A model generated the notes under the pieces. It was not told where the DNA came from. It did not search any database and saw only the letters and a list, made by a program, of their open reading frames with translations. From an uncultured Flavobacteriaceae bacterium (GTDB lineage: Bacteria; Bacteroidota; Bacteroidia; Flavobacteriales; Flavobacteriaceae): 64,000 nucleotides of DNA. The position numbers and the translations under genes are program-made. Positions 48,282 through 57,477 of the stretch are shown piece by piece (positions within the stretch are counted from its first letter, which is position 1; every line of letters starts with the position of its first letter). The stretch lies in the NCBI GenBank assembly GCA_938010765.1, contig CALLVX010000055.1:1-64000 (forward strand), read 5' to 3'.

Positions 48282-49565
48282 ATGCCACAAGACCGAAGAA
48301 AATTTCTTAAATCTATAGGTTCGGGTACCGCCATGGTATTTGCGACTTCATCACAACTATGGGGAAACGCAAATACCTCCCTCTCCTCAAAACTCAGTGC
48401 ATTTGATAAAACCACCCTAGCTACGGAAGCATTTTGGGAAACGGTTCAGTCACAGTTTCGATTTACCGAAAGGCTTACCTATTTCAATAACGGTTCGCTA
48501 GGTGCCTGCCCTACCCCTATTCGAGAAGCCACTAATGCCTTTCGCGACATTTTAGACGACTTCCCTTCTAAGTACATGTGGGGAGGTTGGGACGAGGAAA
48601 AAGAAAGCGTTCGCGAAAAAGTAGCAAGGCTTTTCTCAGTATCACCCGAAGAGATCGCTTTGATTCATAATACCACCGAAGGCATGAATCTTATAGCAAG
48701 GAGTATGGATCTACAGGAAGGGGATGAAGTCATCCTAGCCGATCATGAACATACCAGTGCAGTGGCACCCTGGACTGTCTGGCAGGCATCTAAAGGAGTG
48801 CAATTGGTGCGACCTACCCTTCCGCTGCTCCCCAAAAGTGTCGAGGAAGTAGTAGCCGTATATCGAAAAGCCATCACTCCCCAGACGAAAGTACTATCGC
48901 TCTGCCATCTGGTAAATACCAATGGGATGCTGATACCTATCAAGGAAATTTCAAAAATGGCACACGAAAAAGGAATCTTAGTCGCTGTAGACGGCGCCCA
49001 AGGAGCCGGTATGTTTGATACCAACCTGCGGGAAATAGATTGTGATTTTTATACCGTGAGTGCCCATAAATGGTTGTTCTCACCGAAGGGAGTTGGTATA
49101 TTTTATGCAAAGCAAACATCACAATTCTAGTTAAGGCCATTAATGGTAGCTAGAGGCTATGAAGATACCAGCATACGACGTTTAGAAAATTACAATACCC
49201 GAAACTTACCCGAGGTATTGGCCTTGGGAGCAGCCCTCGACTATCGTGAAACGATCGGGGCACAAAGAATACATAATCGCACCTTTGCCCTTAAACATTA
49301 TTTTAGGACCAAGGCGGGTGCTCATTCGAAATTAGTCCTTAAGACTCCGGAACCGGATTCTTTGTCGGCAGGTATTCAAGTAGTGGAAGTAATCGGAAAA
49401 GAGGTAGTCGATGTCAAAAATCGGCTTTTTGATGAACATGGAATCGACTGCCGACCCATGAAAAAGTTCGGATTGAATGCCGTTCGTTTATCTTTTGCCA
49501 TCTTTATAACCAAAAAACAAATCGATGTTCTGGTCGATGCATTGGTAAGCATTGCAAATTCTTAA
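48282..49565 (+). pseudogene. Tat-exported class V aminotransferase-like (PLP) protein interrupted by one in-frame TAG (49128-49130)
   Basis: Tat-like DRRKFLKSIG; SAHKWLFSPKGVGIFYAKQTSQF*LRPLMVARGYEDTSIRRLENYNTRNLPEVLALGAALDY; both halves in the same frame. Confidence 0.8.
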
Positions 49566-49607
49566 ATTACAAAAGTGTTATACCGACAATCGATACTGCC
49601 TTAATAA

Positions 49608-49856
49608 ATACCGCTCATTGCGTTTCTCATAGCAGACACACAAGAATCAAACCCTTTTAGGTTAAGAATCGCCAGACCGAGTCACGGGCATGTTGAACGG
49701 CCCCTAGGGCGTGAAGACCAAGGGAATGTTACCCTGCTAGGAATCGTTGAAACCAATAAGGAGCTGGTAAAAAAAATCGGCAGATCCATTTGCATTGTTC
49801 GTGGCTATTATTCAGGGAACGACCGTTTTGCTACCCTATGCCCCCTAATCTCTTGA
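49608..49856 (+). pseudogene. N-terminal remnant resembling Gfo/Idh/MocA-family oxidoreductase
   Basis: Open frame without ATG: IPLIAFLIADTQESNPFRLRIARPSHGHVERPLGREDQGNVTLLGIVETNKELVKKIG; resembles the N-terminal HxHV...LGRE..G..ELVGIVEPN pattern. Confidence 0.4.
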
Positions 49857-50071
49857 AAACAATATGATTACGATGAAAATTTCGGATGCTGCCTTGCAAA
49901 GCGTCAAGTACAAAACTACTATTACCCTTCCCCTGCGTTAATTCTAGTAAGTGACACCTGTAGTTGATTAATAAGGCGTTCAAATGCGATTGCCTTATGG
50001 CTGATTTTATGTTCCTACCCCGTTTCGTTGGTCTTTAAAAAAGACCTTAGGTCGAAAAAAATAGTATTTTT

Positions 50072-50102
50072 TTTGGTCGTTCGGTTCACTTTTCTATCCT
50101 TG
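50072..50102 (+). promoter_or_regulatory. Candidate Bacteroidota promoter: TTTG-N19-TATCCTTG
   Basis: -33 TTTG at 50072-50075, 19-nt spacer, -7 TATCCTTG at 50095-50102 (5 of 6 defined TAnnTTTG positions). Confidence 0.55.
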
Positions 50103-50104
50103 AG

Positions 50105-50126
50105 GTGTACTAGTTAACTAATACAC
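50105..50126. promoter_or_regulatory. Putative GntR (YtrA-type) operator GTGTACTAGTTAACTAATACAC
   Basis: 22-bp palindrome with one non-complementary pair, 5 nt before the ABC ATPase ATG and immediately downstream of the candidate -7; operon encodes a GntR regulator. Confidence 0.65.
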
Positions 50127-50131
50127 TAGAT

Positions 50132-50983
50132 ATGATACGGATTAAAAATCTGAAATTCAACTACCCGAAGAGCAGAACAATTCTTGAGCAAATCAACCTA
50201 GAGCTTGTTCCCGGAAACATCTATGGCCTATTCGGCCGCAACGGGGAAGGCAAGAGTACGCTATTGAAACTGATGTGCGGCTTGCTCTTTCCAAAAGCAG
50301 GGACCTGTCATATTTTTGATCAACCAAGTGCCGCTCGAACCGTGAAAGGCTTACAAGACAGTTTTATTGTACCAGAAGATTTCGAATTACCGCCTTTGCA
50401 AATCGCAACCTATGCCAAGGTGAACGGAGCTTTTTATCCCAAGTTTTCTTTGGAACAATTTCATCACCTAATTAGAGAATTTCATCTCGACACCCGAAAT
50501 TTTATACCTACACTATCCTTTGGCCAACAAAAAAAGGTGTTGATCGCCTTCGCAATTGCAACCAATACCCAGCTACTGCTAATGGACGAACCTACGAACG
50601 GTCTTGATATTCCATCTAAAAGTCAGTTTCGTAAGATTATTGCCGAAGCGGTCGATGACGGAAAGTGCATTGTAATAGCGACCCATCAAGTACGGGACCT
50701 TCATAGCTTAATCAACCACGTGGTTATTTTAGATCATGCACAGGTGTCGTTTAACGTGCCCTTATCTGAAGTTTCAAATAAGCTTTGGTTTGGTAAACCG
50801 CCGCAGGGAATATCAGAACCTACCCTCTACTCGGAGTCCTCTTTTGGCGGCAAGGTCGTACTCGCGCGTCGCGAAAAGAACGAGACCGAAGTAGATCTTG
50901 AATTGCTATTCAATGCCGTACTCTCAAGACCTGAAGAAATTATTCATATACTAAAAACCGCCGACCATGAACCCGCAGTTTAG
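50132..50983 (+). CDS. ABC transporter ATP-binding protein
   Basis: Walker A GLFGRNGEGKSTLLKL; signature LSFGQQKKVLIAFA; Walker B LLLMDEPTNGLD. Confidence 0.93.
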   Translation: MIRIKNLKFNYPKSRTILEQINLELVPGNIYGLFGRNGEGKSTLLKLMCGLLFPKAGTCHIFDQPSAARTVKGLQDSFIVPEDFELPPLQIATYAKVNGAFYPKFSLEQFHHLIREFHLDTRNFIPTLSFGQQKKVLIAFAIATNTQLLLMDEPTNGLDIPSKSQFRKIIAEAVDDGKCIVIATHQVRDLHSLINHVVILDHAQVSFNVPLSEVSNKLWFGKPPQGISEPTLYSESSFGGKVVLARREKNETEVDLELLFNAVLSRPEEIIHILKTADHEPAV

Positions 50984-51722
50984 TTTGCAACGCATAGGGC
51001 GTTTTATATACCGGAATCTCACCTTGCTTAAAGGAAGCATCACCATAGCCGCTTCGGTTATAGCGATCTTGTTCTTTATTGGAAGTCTTATCGACTTGCG
51101 GGGAGATTTGCGTTTCACCGCCGAAGAGTTTGTAAGTTCGCTACGCCCCTTGTTTATTATAACAGGCATCTTATTCACCTTTGCCATTTTAAGGGAGGCC
51201 CATGCCAAGAAGGGGAATCACTTTTATTTTTCGCTCCCTATCTCTCCTCTTGAAAGAATTATTGCCATATGGAGCACCAGTTCTATTCTTTTTACCCTGG
51301 TTTTTACAATTTTCGGTATGTTAGTAGGGCAATTTGCCGTTGCCGTGGCTAGCTTTTTCTCTAGTGTAGATTTTCATCTGGTGCATCCCTTTACAGAAAA
51401 TTATTGGTCGCTCATCAAGTTCTATACCTTCATACAACCTGCATTTTTACTGGGTGCCATTTCATTCCAAAAAAATAGAATCGGGAAAACCCTGTTTTTA
51501 GTAGTGCTTGCAATGGTCGGAGTATTCTTATTCAATGTAATCCTTTGCTTTTCATTTACCGGGGGTGCTTTCGACTTGTTCGAATCGGACCCTTTTACCA
51601 CGGAAGCGTTTGAGCGGACGTCTATAGAATATTCGAGCCTTGGAAGTTTTTTATTTGGTATCGTTTTAGGACCTGTAATGCTTTGGGCCTGCTATTATAA
51701 ATTCATCGAAAAGGAGGTTTAA
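50967..51722 (+). CDS. ABC transporter permease-like membrane protein
   Basis: Overlaps the ATPase gene; multiple TM helices; HFYFSLPISPLERIIAIW typical of ABC-2-like permeases. Confidence 0.75.
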   Translation: MNPQFSLQRIGRFIYRNLTLLKGSITIAASVIAILFFIGSLIDLRGDLRFTAEEFVSSLRPLFIITGILFTFAILREAHAKKGNHFYFSLPISPLERIIAIWSTSSILFTLVFTIFGMLVGQFAVAVASFFSSVDFHLVHPFTENYWSLIKFYTFIQPAFLLGAISFQKNRIGKTLFLVVLAMVGVFLFNVILCFSFTGGAFDLFESDPFTTEAFERTSIEYSSLGSFLFGIVLGPVMLWACYYKFIEKEV

Positions 51723-51724
51723 GG

Positions 51725-52105
51725 ATGGATTATGACAACAGCAAACCTATTTATTTACAGATCGTAGATCTTTTTTACGAGAATATTCTCTCTAAAAAAT
51801 GGCGCGAAGAAGAACGGATTCCCTCGGTTAGGGAAGTTGCCATGATGGTAGAGGTAAACCCAAATACTGCTATACGGGCCTTCACCTATTTGCAAGAACA
51901 GAATGTAATTCACAACGCCCGGGGCATTGGTTACTTTGTTTCGAAGAATGGATATCAATCGGTACTGAATATTAAGAAAAAGGAATTTATAAAGCAGACC
52001 TTGCCAGACGTATTTAAAAAAATGGGATTGCTACACATTCAAATAGAAGAAGTAACAAATGCTTACCAGCATCATATAAAAACCATCGACCATGAAAAAA
52101 AGTAA
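51725..52105 (+). CDS. GntR family transcriptional regulator (YtrA subfamily size)
   Basis: DNSKPIYLQIVDLFYENILSKKWREEERIPSVREVAMMVEVNPNTAIRAFTYLQEQNVIHNARGIGYFVS; 126 aa without a large effector domain. Confidence 0.93.
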   Translation: MDYDNSKPIYLQIVDLFYENILSKKWREEERIPSVREVAMMVEVNPNTAIRAFTYLQEQNVIHNARGIGYFVSKNGYQSVLNIKKKEFIKQTLPDVFKKMGLLHIQIEEVTNAYQHHIKTIDHEKK

Positions 52106-52637
52106 TCTAATCGTATTGGGGAGCCTTCTACCGATTGCCTTTTTTTTCCTGTCGTTTCAATGGTCGATGCACCAGCATATGAAAAGCGGTTCCTCGGAAA
52201 AAAAGGATGAAACGGTCGTTTCCCAAACCAAAGAGGTCGGTAATTTCAACCAACTCTCGGTCGGGGAAGGTATACAGGTGTTCTTTAAACAAGACAGTCT
52301 GCGCCTGCTTAGGGTAGAAGCGACCGAAAGCCTCATGCCCCACATAAAGGAGCAATTAAAAGGAACAAAACTCTTTTTAGAGCTGTCCGAGGATAAGCGC
52401 TCTGAGACCATGGCTAAAGTATACCTCAACAACCCACAACTGAAACATCTTACGGTTGCCAAAGGAGGGTCTTTTAAGACGGTAGACACTCTTTCGGGCG
52501 AGCATTTGAAACTAATCTTTAAAGACGATAGCAACGGAACCCTGCAACTATCATACGAATCGGTCAAGTGCGAGGTAGCATCGGGTGCGAAAGTACATAT
52601 TACCGGTGATTCGGAGCACATTGATTTTTCAAATTAA
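52092..52637 (+). CDS. DUF2807 / head-GIN-domain-like protein
   Basis: FNQLSVGEGIQVFFKQDSLRLLRVEATESLMPHIKEQLKGTKLFLEL; 14-nt overlap with the GntR gene. Confidence 0.6.
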   Translation: MKKSNLIVLGSLLPIAFFFLSFQWSMHQHMKSGSSEKKDETVVSQTKEVGNFNQLSVGEGIQVFFKQDSLRLLRVEATESLMPHIKEQLKGTKLFLELSEDKRSETMAKVYLNNPQLKHLTVAKGGSFKTVDTLSGEHLKLIFKDDSNGTLQLSYESVKCEVASGAKVHITGDSEHIDFSN

Positions 52638-52733
52638 AACAACCAATAAAAATAAACTACTATCGATAAAAACTAGTACCACCGAGTTTTATTCATCAAT
52701 CATCAATCAATCATCAATCAAAAAACGACTATT

Positions 52734-53411
52734 ATGAAATCTATCCCTAAAACGGGCCGCTTCATAGGCGCCTTATTCCTTGTTCAATTTGTCATAGGAG
52801 TATTGGTCAACCTTTTTCTGTTGGGACCCATCATTTTTGCCGATGACTTTCTTATCTCGGCAGCCCCGCAAAGCGACCAAATCATCACGGCCATATTACT
52901 TGGGTCGTTACTAAGTATTATTGGTATAGCAACCGCTATTTTAATTTTTCCAATTGTAAAACAACAGTACGAACATGCAGCATATTGGTGCTTGGCGTTT
53001 TGTATAGCGGGTTTTACCGCGGGTATGCTAGATTATACCTTTGTATACGCAATTGTGTCACTAAGTCAAGACTATGTCGATAGCGGCGATCAGGACGCTT
53101 CTTATTTTATCACCTTAGGAAATCTACTTCAAGAAACTCGGGGTTGGACACATTTACTGGATCTGCTTGTCTCCTTTTTTACACTTTCGGGCTTCTACTA
53201 TCTCATGTATCGCTCAAAATTGATACCTCGTTTCATTTCGGTATGGGGCATTTGTGCTAGTACGCTACTACTGCTAAACGTATTGTTAATGCTATATGGT
53301 TCTGGTTCAATGCAATTATTCACCCCCTTGGCGCTTGGCCAAATACTTACATTCTGTTGGCTTCTTGTGAAAGGGTTTTCGACGAACAAGCTGCTAGCCG
53401 CAAACCAGTAG
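52734..53411 (+). CDS. DUF4386 domain-containing membrane protein
   Basis: TGRFIGALFLVQFVIGVLVNLFLLGPI...; GFYYLMYRSKLIPRFISVWGI. Confidence 0.75.
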   Translation: MKSIPKTGRFIGALFLVQFVIGVLVNLFLLGPIIFADDFLISAAPQSDQIITAILLGSLLSIIGIATAILIFPIVKQQYEHAAYWCLAFCIAGFTAGMLDYTFVYAIVSLSQDYVDSGDQDASYFITLGNLLQETRGWTHLLDLLVSFFTLSGFYYLMYRSKLIPRFISVWGICASTLLLLNVLLMLYGSGSMQLFTPLALGQILTFCWLLVKGFSTNKLLAANQ

Positions 53412-53453
53412 TCACTTCCAATTATTCATCAATCAATTTAATAAACAACTCTT

Positions 53454-54272
53454 ATGAATTCAGAAATCAACTCAGTTCCCATAGTTATTGACAAGGCTGA
53501 TAAAGCTTTGAACATCAGTGCCATTATTTGGTTCCTTGTAGCCGTTGTCGGCCAATGGCTTTTTGTGTATTACATCATCGTTCACTTCGGCGGAGCGGTA
53601 ATTAAGACAGATACGGAATCTTGGAACGATTCGACCATTTCTGGCCATGTGCCCGGCGACACAATGGGGAACCTCATTTTCGCAATGCATGTTTTTATGG
53701 CGGCAGTCATCACCTTTGGCGGTACCTTACAATTGGTACCTCAATTGCGAAAGCGGGCGTTGGCCTTACATCGATGGAATGGCCGCATCTTCATTTTTAC
53801 CGCATACATCATGGCGATCGGAGGTCTTTATTTGGTTTGGGTGCGCGGTTCCGTCTTAAGCACGAATGGTGCCTGGGCAATTACACTGAATGCGGTATTG
53901 ATTCTTACTTTTGCGACTTTGGCCATACGCACTGCCCGCGCCCGTAACATAACCGCACATCGCAAATGGGCCCTTCGCGCCTATTTGATGGTCAATGGGG
54001 TTTGGTTTTTTCGGGTAGGGTTCATGGCTTGGATCATGATCAACCAAGGCCCTGTAGGCTCTACCGAAAACTTGGACGGGCCTTTTGATCTATTCTGGTC
54101 CTATGCGAACTTCTTACTTCCCTTGGCAGTTTTGGAATTATACCTCTACACCCAAAACCGTGCAGGTGCGAGAGGAAAATATGCAATGGCGGGCGGCCTC
54201 TTCCTATTGACACTTCTGATGGGCTTGGGAATCGTTGCCGCCTTTTTGTTTATGTGGAAACCCTATTTATAA
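53454..54272 (+). CDS. DUF2306 domain-containing membrane protein
   Basis: LQLVPQLRKRALALHRWNGRIFIFTAYIMAIGGLYL; ITAHRKWALRAYLMVNGVWFFRVGFM. Confidence 0.85.
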   Translation: MNSEINSVPIVIDKADKALNISAIIWFLVAVVGQWLFVYYIIVHFGGAVIKTDTESWNDSTISGHVPGDTMGNLIFAMHVFMAAVITFGGTLQLVPQLRKRALALHRWNGRIFIFTAYIMAIGGLYLVWVRGSVLSTNGAWAITLNAVLILTFATLAIRTARARNITAHRKWALRAYLMVNGVWFFRVGFMAWIMINQGPVGSTENLDGPFDLFWSYANFLLPLAVLELYLYTQNRAGARGKYAMAGGLFLLTLLMGLGIVAAFLFMWKPYL

Positions 54273-54329
54273 ACCGTTCTAAAATGAGTACATTCATATC
54301 GATTAATCAACAGGTAATCCAATAATAGT

Positions 54330-55301
54330 ATGAAAGCAGCCACCAGAACCCGTTATGGGTCTCCAGCGGTACTTGAGGTAAAGGAAGTACCCAAACCCCA
54401 ACCCAAAGACCGGGAGGTTTTGGTAAAGGTATATACCACCACAGTAAATCGCACCGATTGTGGAATGCTGAGGGGAAAACCATATTTAATTCGTCTTTTT
54501 ACAGGACTGTTTGGCCCTAGCGCGCTCGTTCTTGGAACCGATTTTGCGGGTGAAATCCAAGCGATCGGAAAAAAAGTAAGCACCCTAACGGTAGGTGATC
54601 GTGTTTGGGGCTTACACGATAATGGTATTAAATCACAGGCACAGTATATGACCATAAGGGAAGATAAGGCCGTGGTGCGCATTCCTGCGAATATTTCCTA
54701 TGAAGACGCGGCGGCATCTGCCGAAGGGGCGCATTACGCCTATAATTTCATTACCAAGGTACCCTTAAAAAAAGGAAGTAAAGTATTGGTAAACGGCGCA
54801 ACGGGTGCTATTGGTTCTGCCGCAGTTCAATTGCTTAAGCATTTCGGGGCCTATGTCACAGCAGTGGGGAACACAAAAAATATGAAGATGGTTAAATCAT
54901 TAGGTGCCGATAAGACCATTGATTATCTTACTACGGATTTTACCAAAGATGAAGAGCGCTACCACTTCGTTTTTGACGCCGTGGGCAAAAGTTCCTTCAG
55001 CAAGATCAAACATTTGTTACTTCCAGAAGGAGTCTATATTTCTTCGGAATTGGGACCTGGCGCTGAAAATCTTTATTTGCCATTATTAACAAAGTTAAAG
55101 GGTGGTAAACGTGTTATTTTCCCTATTCCCATCAACTGCAGACGTAGCATTTTATTGTTGAGTGAGCTGCTTGAAAAAGGAAGCTTTCAGCCGGTAATAG
55201 ATCGGGTGTATCCCTTAAAAAAAATAAAGGAAGCATATACTTATGTAGAAAGTGGCGAAAAAACCGGGAATGTGGTCATTCAAATTCCGCATGACCATTG
55301 A
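54330..55301 (+). CDS. NAD(P)-dependent alcohol dehydrogenase / quinone oxidoreductase (MDR family)
   Basis: MKAATRTRYGSPAVLEVKEVPKPQPKDREVLVKVYTTTVNRTDCGMLRG; VLVNGATGAIGSAAVQLLKHFGAYVTAVG. Confidence 0.92.
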   Translation: MKAATRTRYGSPAVLEVKEVPKPQPKDREVLVKVYTTTVNRTDCGMLRGKPYLIRLFTGLFGPSALVLGTDFAGEIQAIGKKVSTLTVGDRVWGLHDNGIKSQAQYMTIREDKAVVRIPANISYEDAAASAEGAHYAYNFITKVPLKKGSKVLVNGATGAIGSAAVQLLKHFGAYVTAVGNTKNMKMVKSLGADKTIDYLTTDFTKDEERYHFVFDAVGKSSFSKIKHLLLPEGVYISSELGPGAENLYLPLLTKLKGGKRVIFPIPINCRRSILLLSELLEKGSFQPVIDRVYPLKKIKEAYTYVESGEKTGNVVIQIPHDH

Positions 55302-55881
55302 GCTTAAATTTACAGGCGGGCTTCCTGGAATGCTCTCTAAAACATTATTAGTTCCGGATATAAATCTGGGCATCGTAATACTTTCGAAAACCGAACCCGG
55401 TGACGGTGCTTTTTTCAACTCGGTTTCCCAAACCATTCTCAATAGGTACCTAGGTTTGGACGATGCGCATTGGGTACAAAGAAATTACGACTATTTACAA
55501 CGAAAGAAAAAACAGGGCGACTCGATAACCGATGCAGCCTGGAAAACAGTAGAGAATTCGAAAAAAATTAAAATTGCCAAAAAAAATTTCCTAGGCACCT
55601 ACCAAGACCCTTGGTTTGGCAAAATAGAAGTTCTCGAAAAAGATGGGCAACTCTGTATGAAAAGCCACCGTTCCCCAAAACTAAACGGTCCTATGTACTT
55701 CTATAAGGCAAATACTTTTGCCGTTAAATGGGAATACCAAGATATGAATGCAGGCGCATTTGCAATCTTTTCCCTTGATGAAGAAGGAAAAGCGCAGGGT
55801 TTAAAAATGAAAGGAATCTCCCCAAACATTGATTTTAGTTTTGATTTTCAAGATTTAGACCTAACTCGAGTTAATGAATAA
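55302..55881 (+). pseudogene. 5'-truncated remnant of a beta-lactamase-family serine hydrolase (C-terminal end plus DUF3471-like tail)
   Basis: ELKFTGGLPGMLSKTLLVPDINLGIVILSKTEPGDGAFFNSVSQTILNRYLG is the end of the catalytic domain; no SxxK region upstream, which is the MDR gene instead. Confidence 0.65.
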
Positions 55882-56003
55882 TGGCCATGTAGCATTCCCC
55901 TTTTTGTTCGGTCTATCATTGGAAACCGACAACTCAGTAGTTAAATGTTTCTTCCCGCAAGAATTGTATGCATCTTTGTAGCATCAATTTTAACCAACCA
56001 ACC

Positions 56004-56656
56004 ATGGAACAATTCATTACCTATGCCGTTTACGCACATGCTTTTTTAGGTGGAATCGGACTCGTTACCGGGGCAGGCAGTATGATCGTAAAGAAAGGCA
56101 GTAGCTTGCATAAACGAATGGGAAAGCTATTTTCGATAGGTATGGTCGGCAGTTCACTCATTTCCTTGCCCGTGGGTTGGATGCCGGGCCATGAGAATCT
56201 TTTTCTTTTTCTTATCGGCCTATTCACCATTTACTTGGTTCTTGCCGGAAACCGTTCGCTTACCTTCAAACCAAGGGTAAGGAAAAAGCGGCAATTACCG
56301 ATTTGATCCTCTCGACGGGGATGCTCCTTTTTTCTTTATTCATGTTGACCCTGGGTACTTTAGGGGTACTGAACGGCGTTGGTAATAGCGTACTCTATTT
56401 GATATTCGGTGGTTTCGGATTATTCTTGACAGTGCGTGATTTTCTCTTCTATAAGAAATTCAAAAACTCAAAAGGAGATTGGCTGTTGAACCATATTTCA
56501 AGAATGATGGCAGCCCTTATCGCTTCTGTAACAGCTTTTATCGTGGCAGGTTTGGGTATCGGCAATTTAATTGCTTGGATACTCCCCTCAGTTTTAGGTA
56601 CCATCTATATTATTTATTGGAGGCGAAAAATGGAAAAGAAAATGACCCCAGCATAA
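56004..56656 (+). pseudogene. Multi-pass membrane protein gene split by a one-base frameshift at an A5 run (56283-56287)
   Basis: MEQFITYAVYAHAFLGGIGLVTGAGSMIVKKGSSLHKRMGKLF...RVRKK, then (frame change) AAITDLILSTGMLLFSLFMLTLGTLGVLNGVGNSVLYLIFGGFGLFLTVRDF; one extra A joins both. Confidence 0.75.
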
Positions 56657-56661
56657 AGGAG

Positions 56662-57153
56662 TCATAGCAGCGCGATAAAATCGATCAACAGTTTAAAACC
56701 TTCTGCCTTTTTATTACCGATCAAAAAAGCGATTTCCCGCATCTCGGCACCCGGAAAATTTGGGATATCAAGTGTGCGCCCCCGAAATGCAGCATACATG
56801 GTTGAAAATGGTATTTCAATTGTTTCCCATTCGCCCGAAGTATTCAATTTACCTATATAGGAGTAGGAATCACTGGGAGAAGTTTTCACCCGAAACTGGT
56901 AGGGTTTCCCATCTCCTTTAATTCGAAGTACAAACTTGCTATATGCCACTATTTCCTGTTGGTCGAACCGGCGGCGTACCATCGAGAAACCACCATTATT
57001 TTCTAAGGAAACAGTCCCTTGAAAAACACCGTTACCAACATTGTTCAATACGAATTCACCGGTCGATCTTCCTCCCATGACTACGTCATCCACTATACAC
57101 CATTCCGAAATATCGGCTTGTTGGGTGAATTTAAAAAATTGCTTTTTTTGCAT
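56662..57153 (-). CDS. CIA30 (NDUFAF1-like) family protein
   Basis: EWCIVDDVVMGGRSTGEFVLNNVGNGVFQGTVSLENNGGFSMVR...YQFRVKTS. Confidence 0.88.
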   Translation of the reverse strand: MQKKQFFKFTQQADISEWCIVDDVVMGGRSTGEFVLNNVGNGVFQGTVSLENNGGFSMVRRRFDQQEIVAYSKFVLRIKGDGKPYQFRVKTSPSDSYSYIGKLNTSGEWETIEIPFSTMYAAFRGRTLDIPNFPGAEMREIAFLIGNKKAEGFKLLIDFIALL

Positions 57154-57226
57154 TAAAAGTGTCGTTACGAATAAAAAAAAATGAAAAAACGCTTTTCATT
57201 TCATCTGAGGGTTTGTCAAAGCAAGC

Positions 57227-57457
57227 TTAGCTGGATCTAAGACCTCTTAGGTACGTTTCAGCTTCCTTTTTGGTCTTAAAAATGCGCTTATTAGATTTGG
57301 CAAGACGTTCTTGCCAAACCACCTCATACCCATGAACCGTTTTTGTTACTTTAAAACCGTCTTGCAGCGGGTTTTCTTGTGAGTACAACAACTCTTGACT
57401 GATATTTAAGTCTATTTGAAGCTTGCTTTTTTTAAGATGCGGTTTTTTCTTCGCCAT
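57227..57457 (-). CDS. Small conserved hypothetical protein (lysine-rich)
   Basis: 76-aa ORF FKVTKTVHGYEVVWQERLAKSNKRIFKTKKEAETYLRG, DUF2188-like spacing. Confidence 0.5.
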   Translation of the reverse strand: MAKKKPHLKKSKLQIDLNISQELLYSQENPLQDGFKVTKTVHGYEVVWQERLAKSNKRIFKTKKEAETYLRGLRSS

Positions 57458-57477
57458 ATAAATAATTCTTCAAATGG

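Noticed and set aside
43349-49565. Two genes each with one in-frame TAG, suggesting amber suppression or code reassignment
   Set aside because: Intact genes in the window use TAG as a normal terminal stop, and other broken genes have TGA or frameshifts; general gene decay or sequence error is simpler.
53621-53947. 108-aa ORF in another frame of the DUF2306 gene
   Set aside because: Fully contained in a well-supported gene; sequence looks random.
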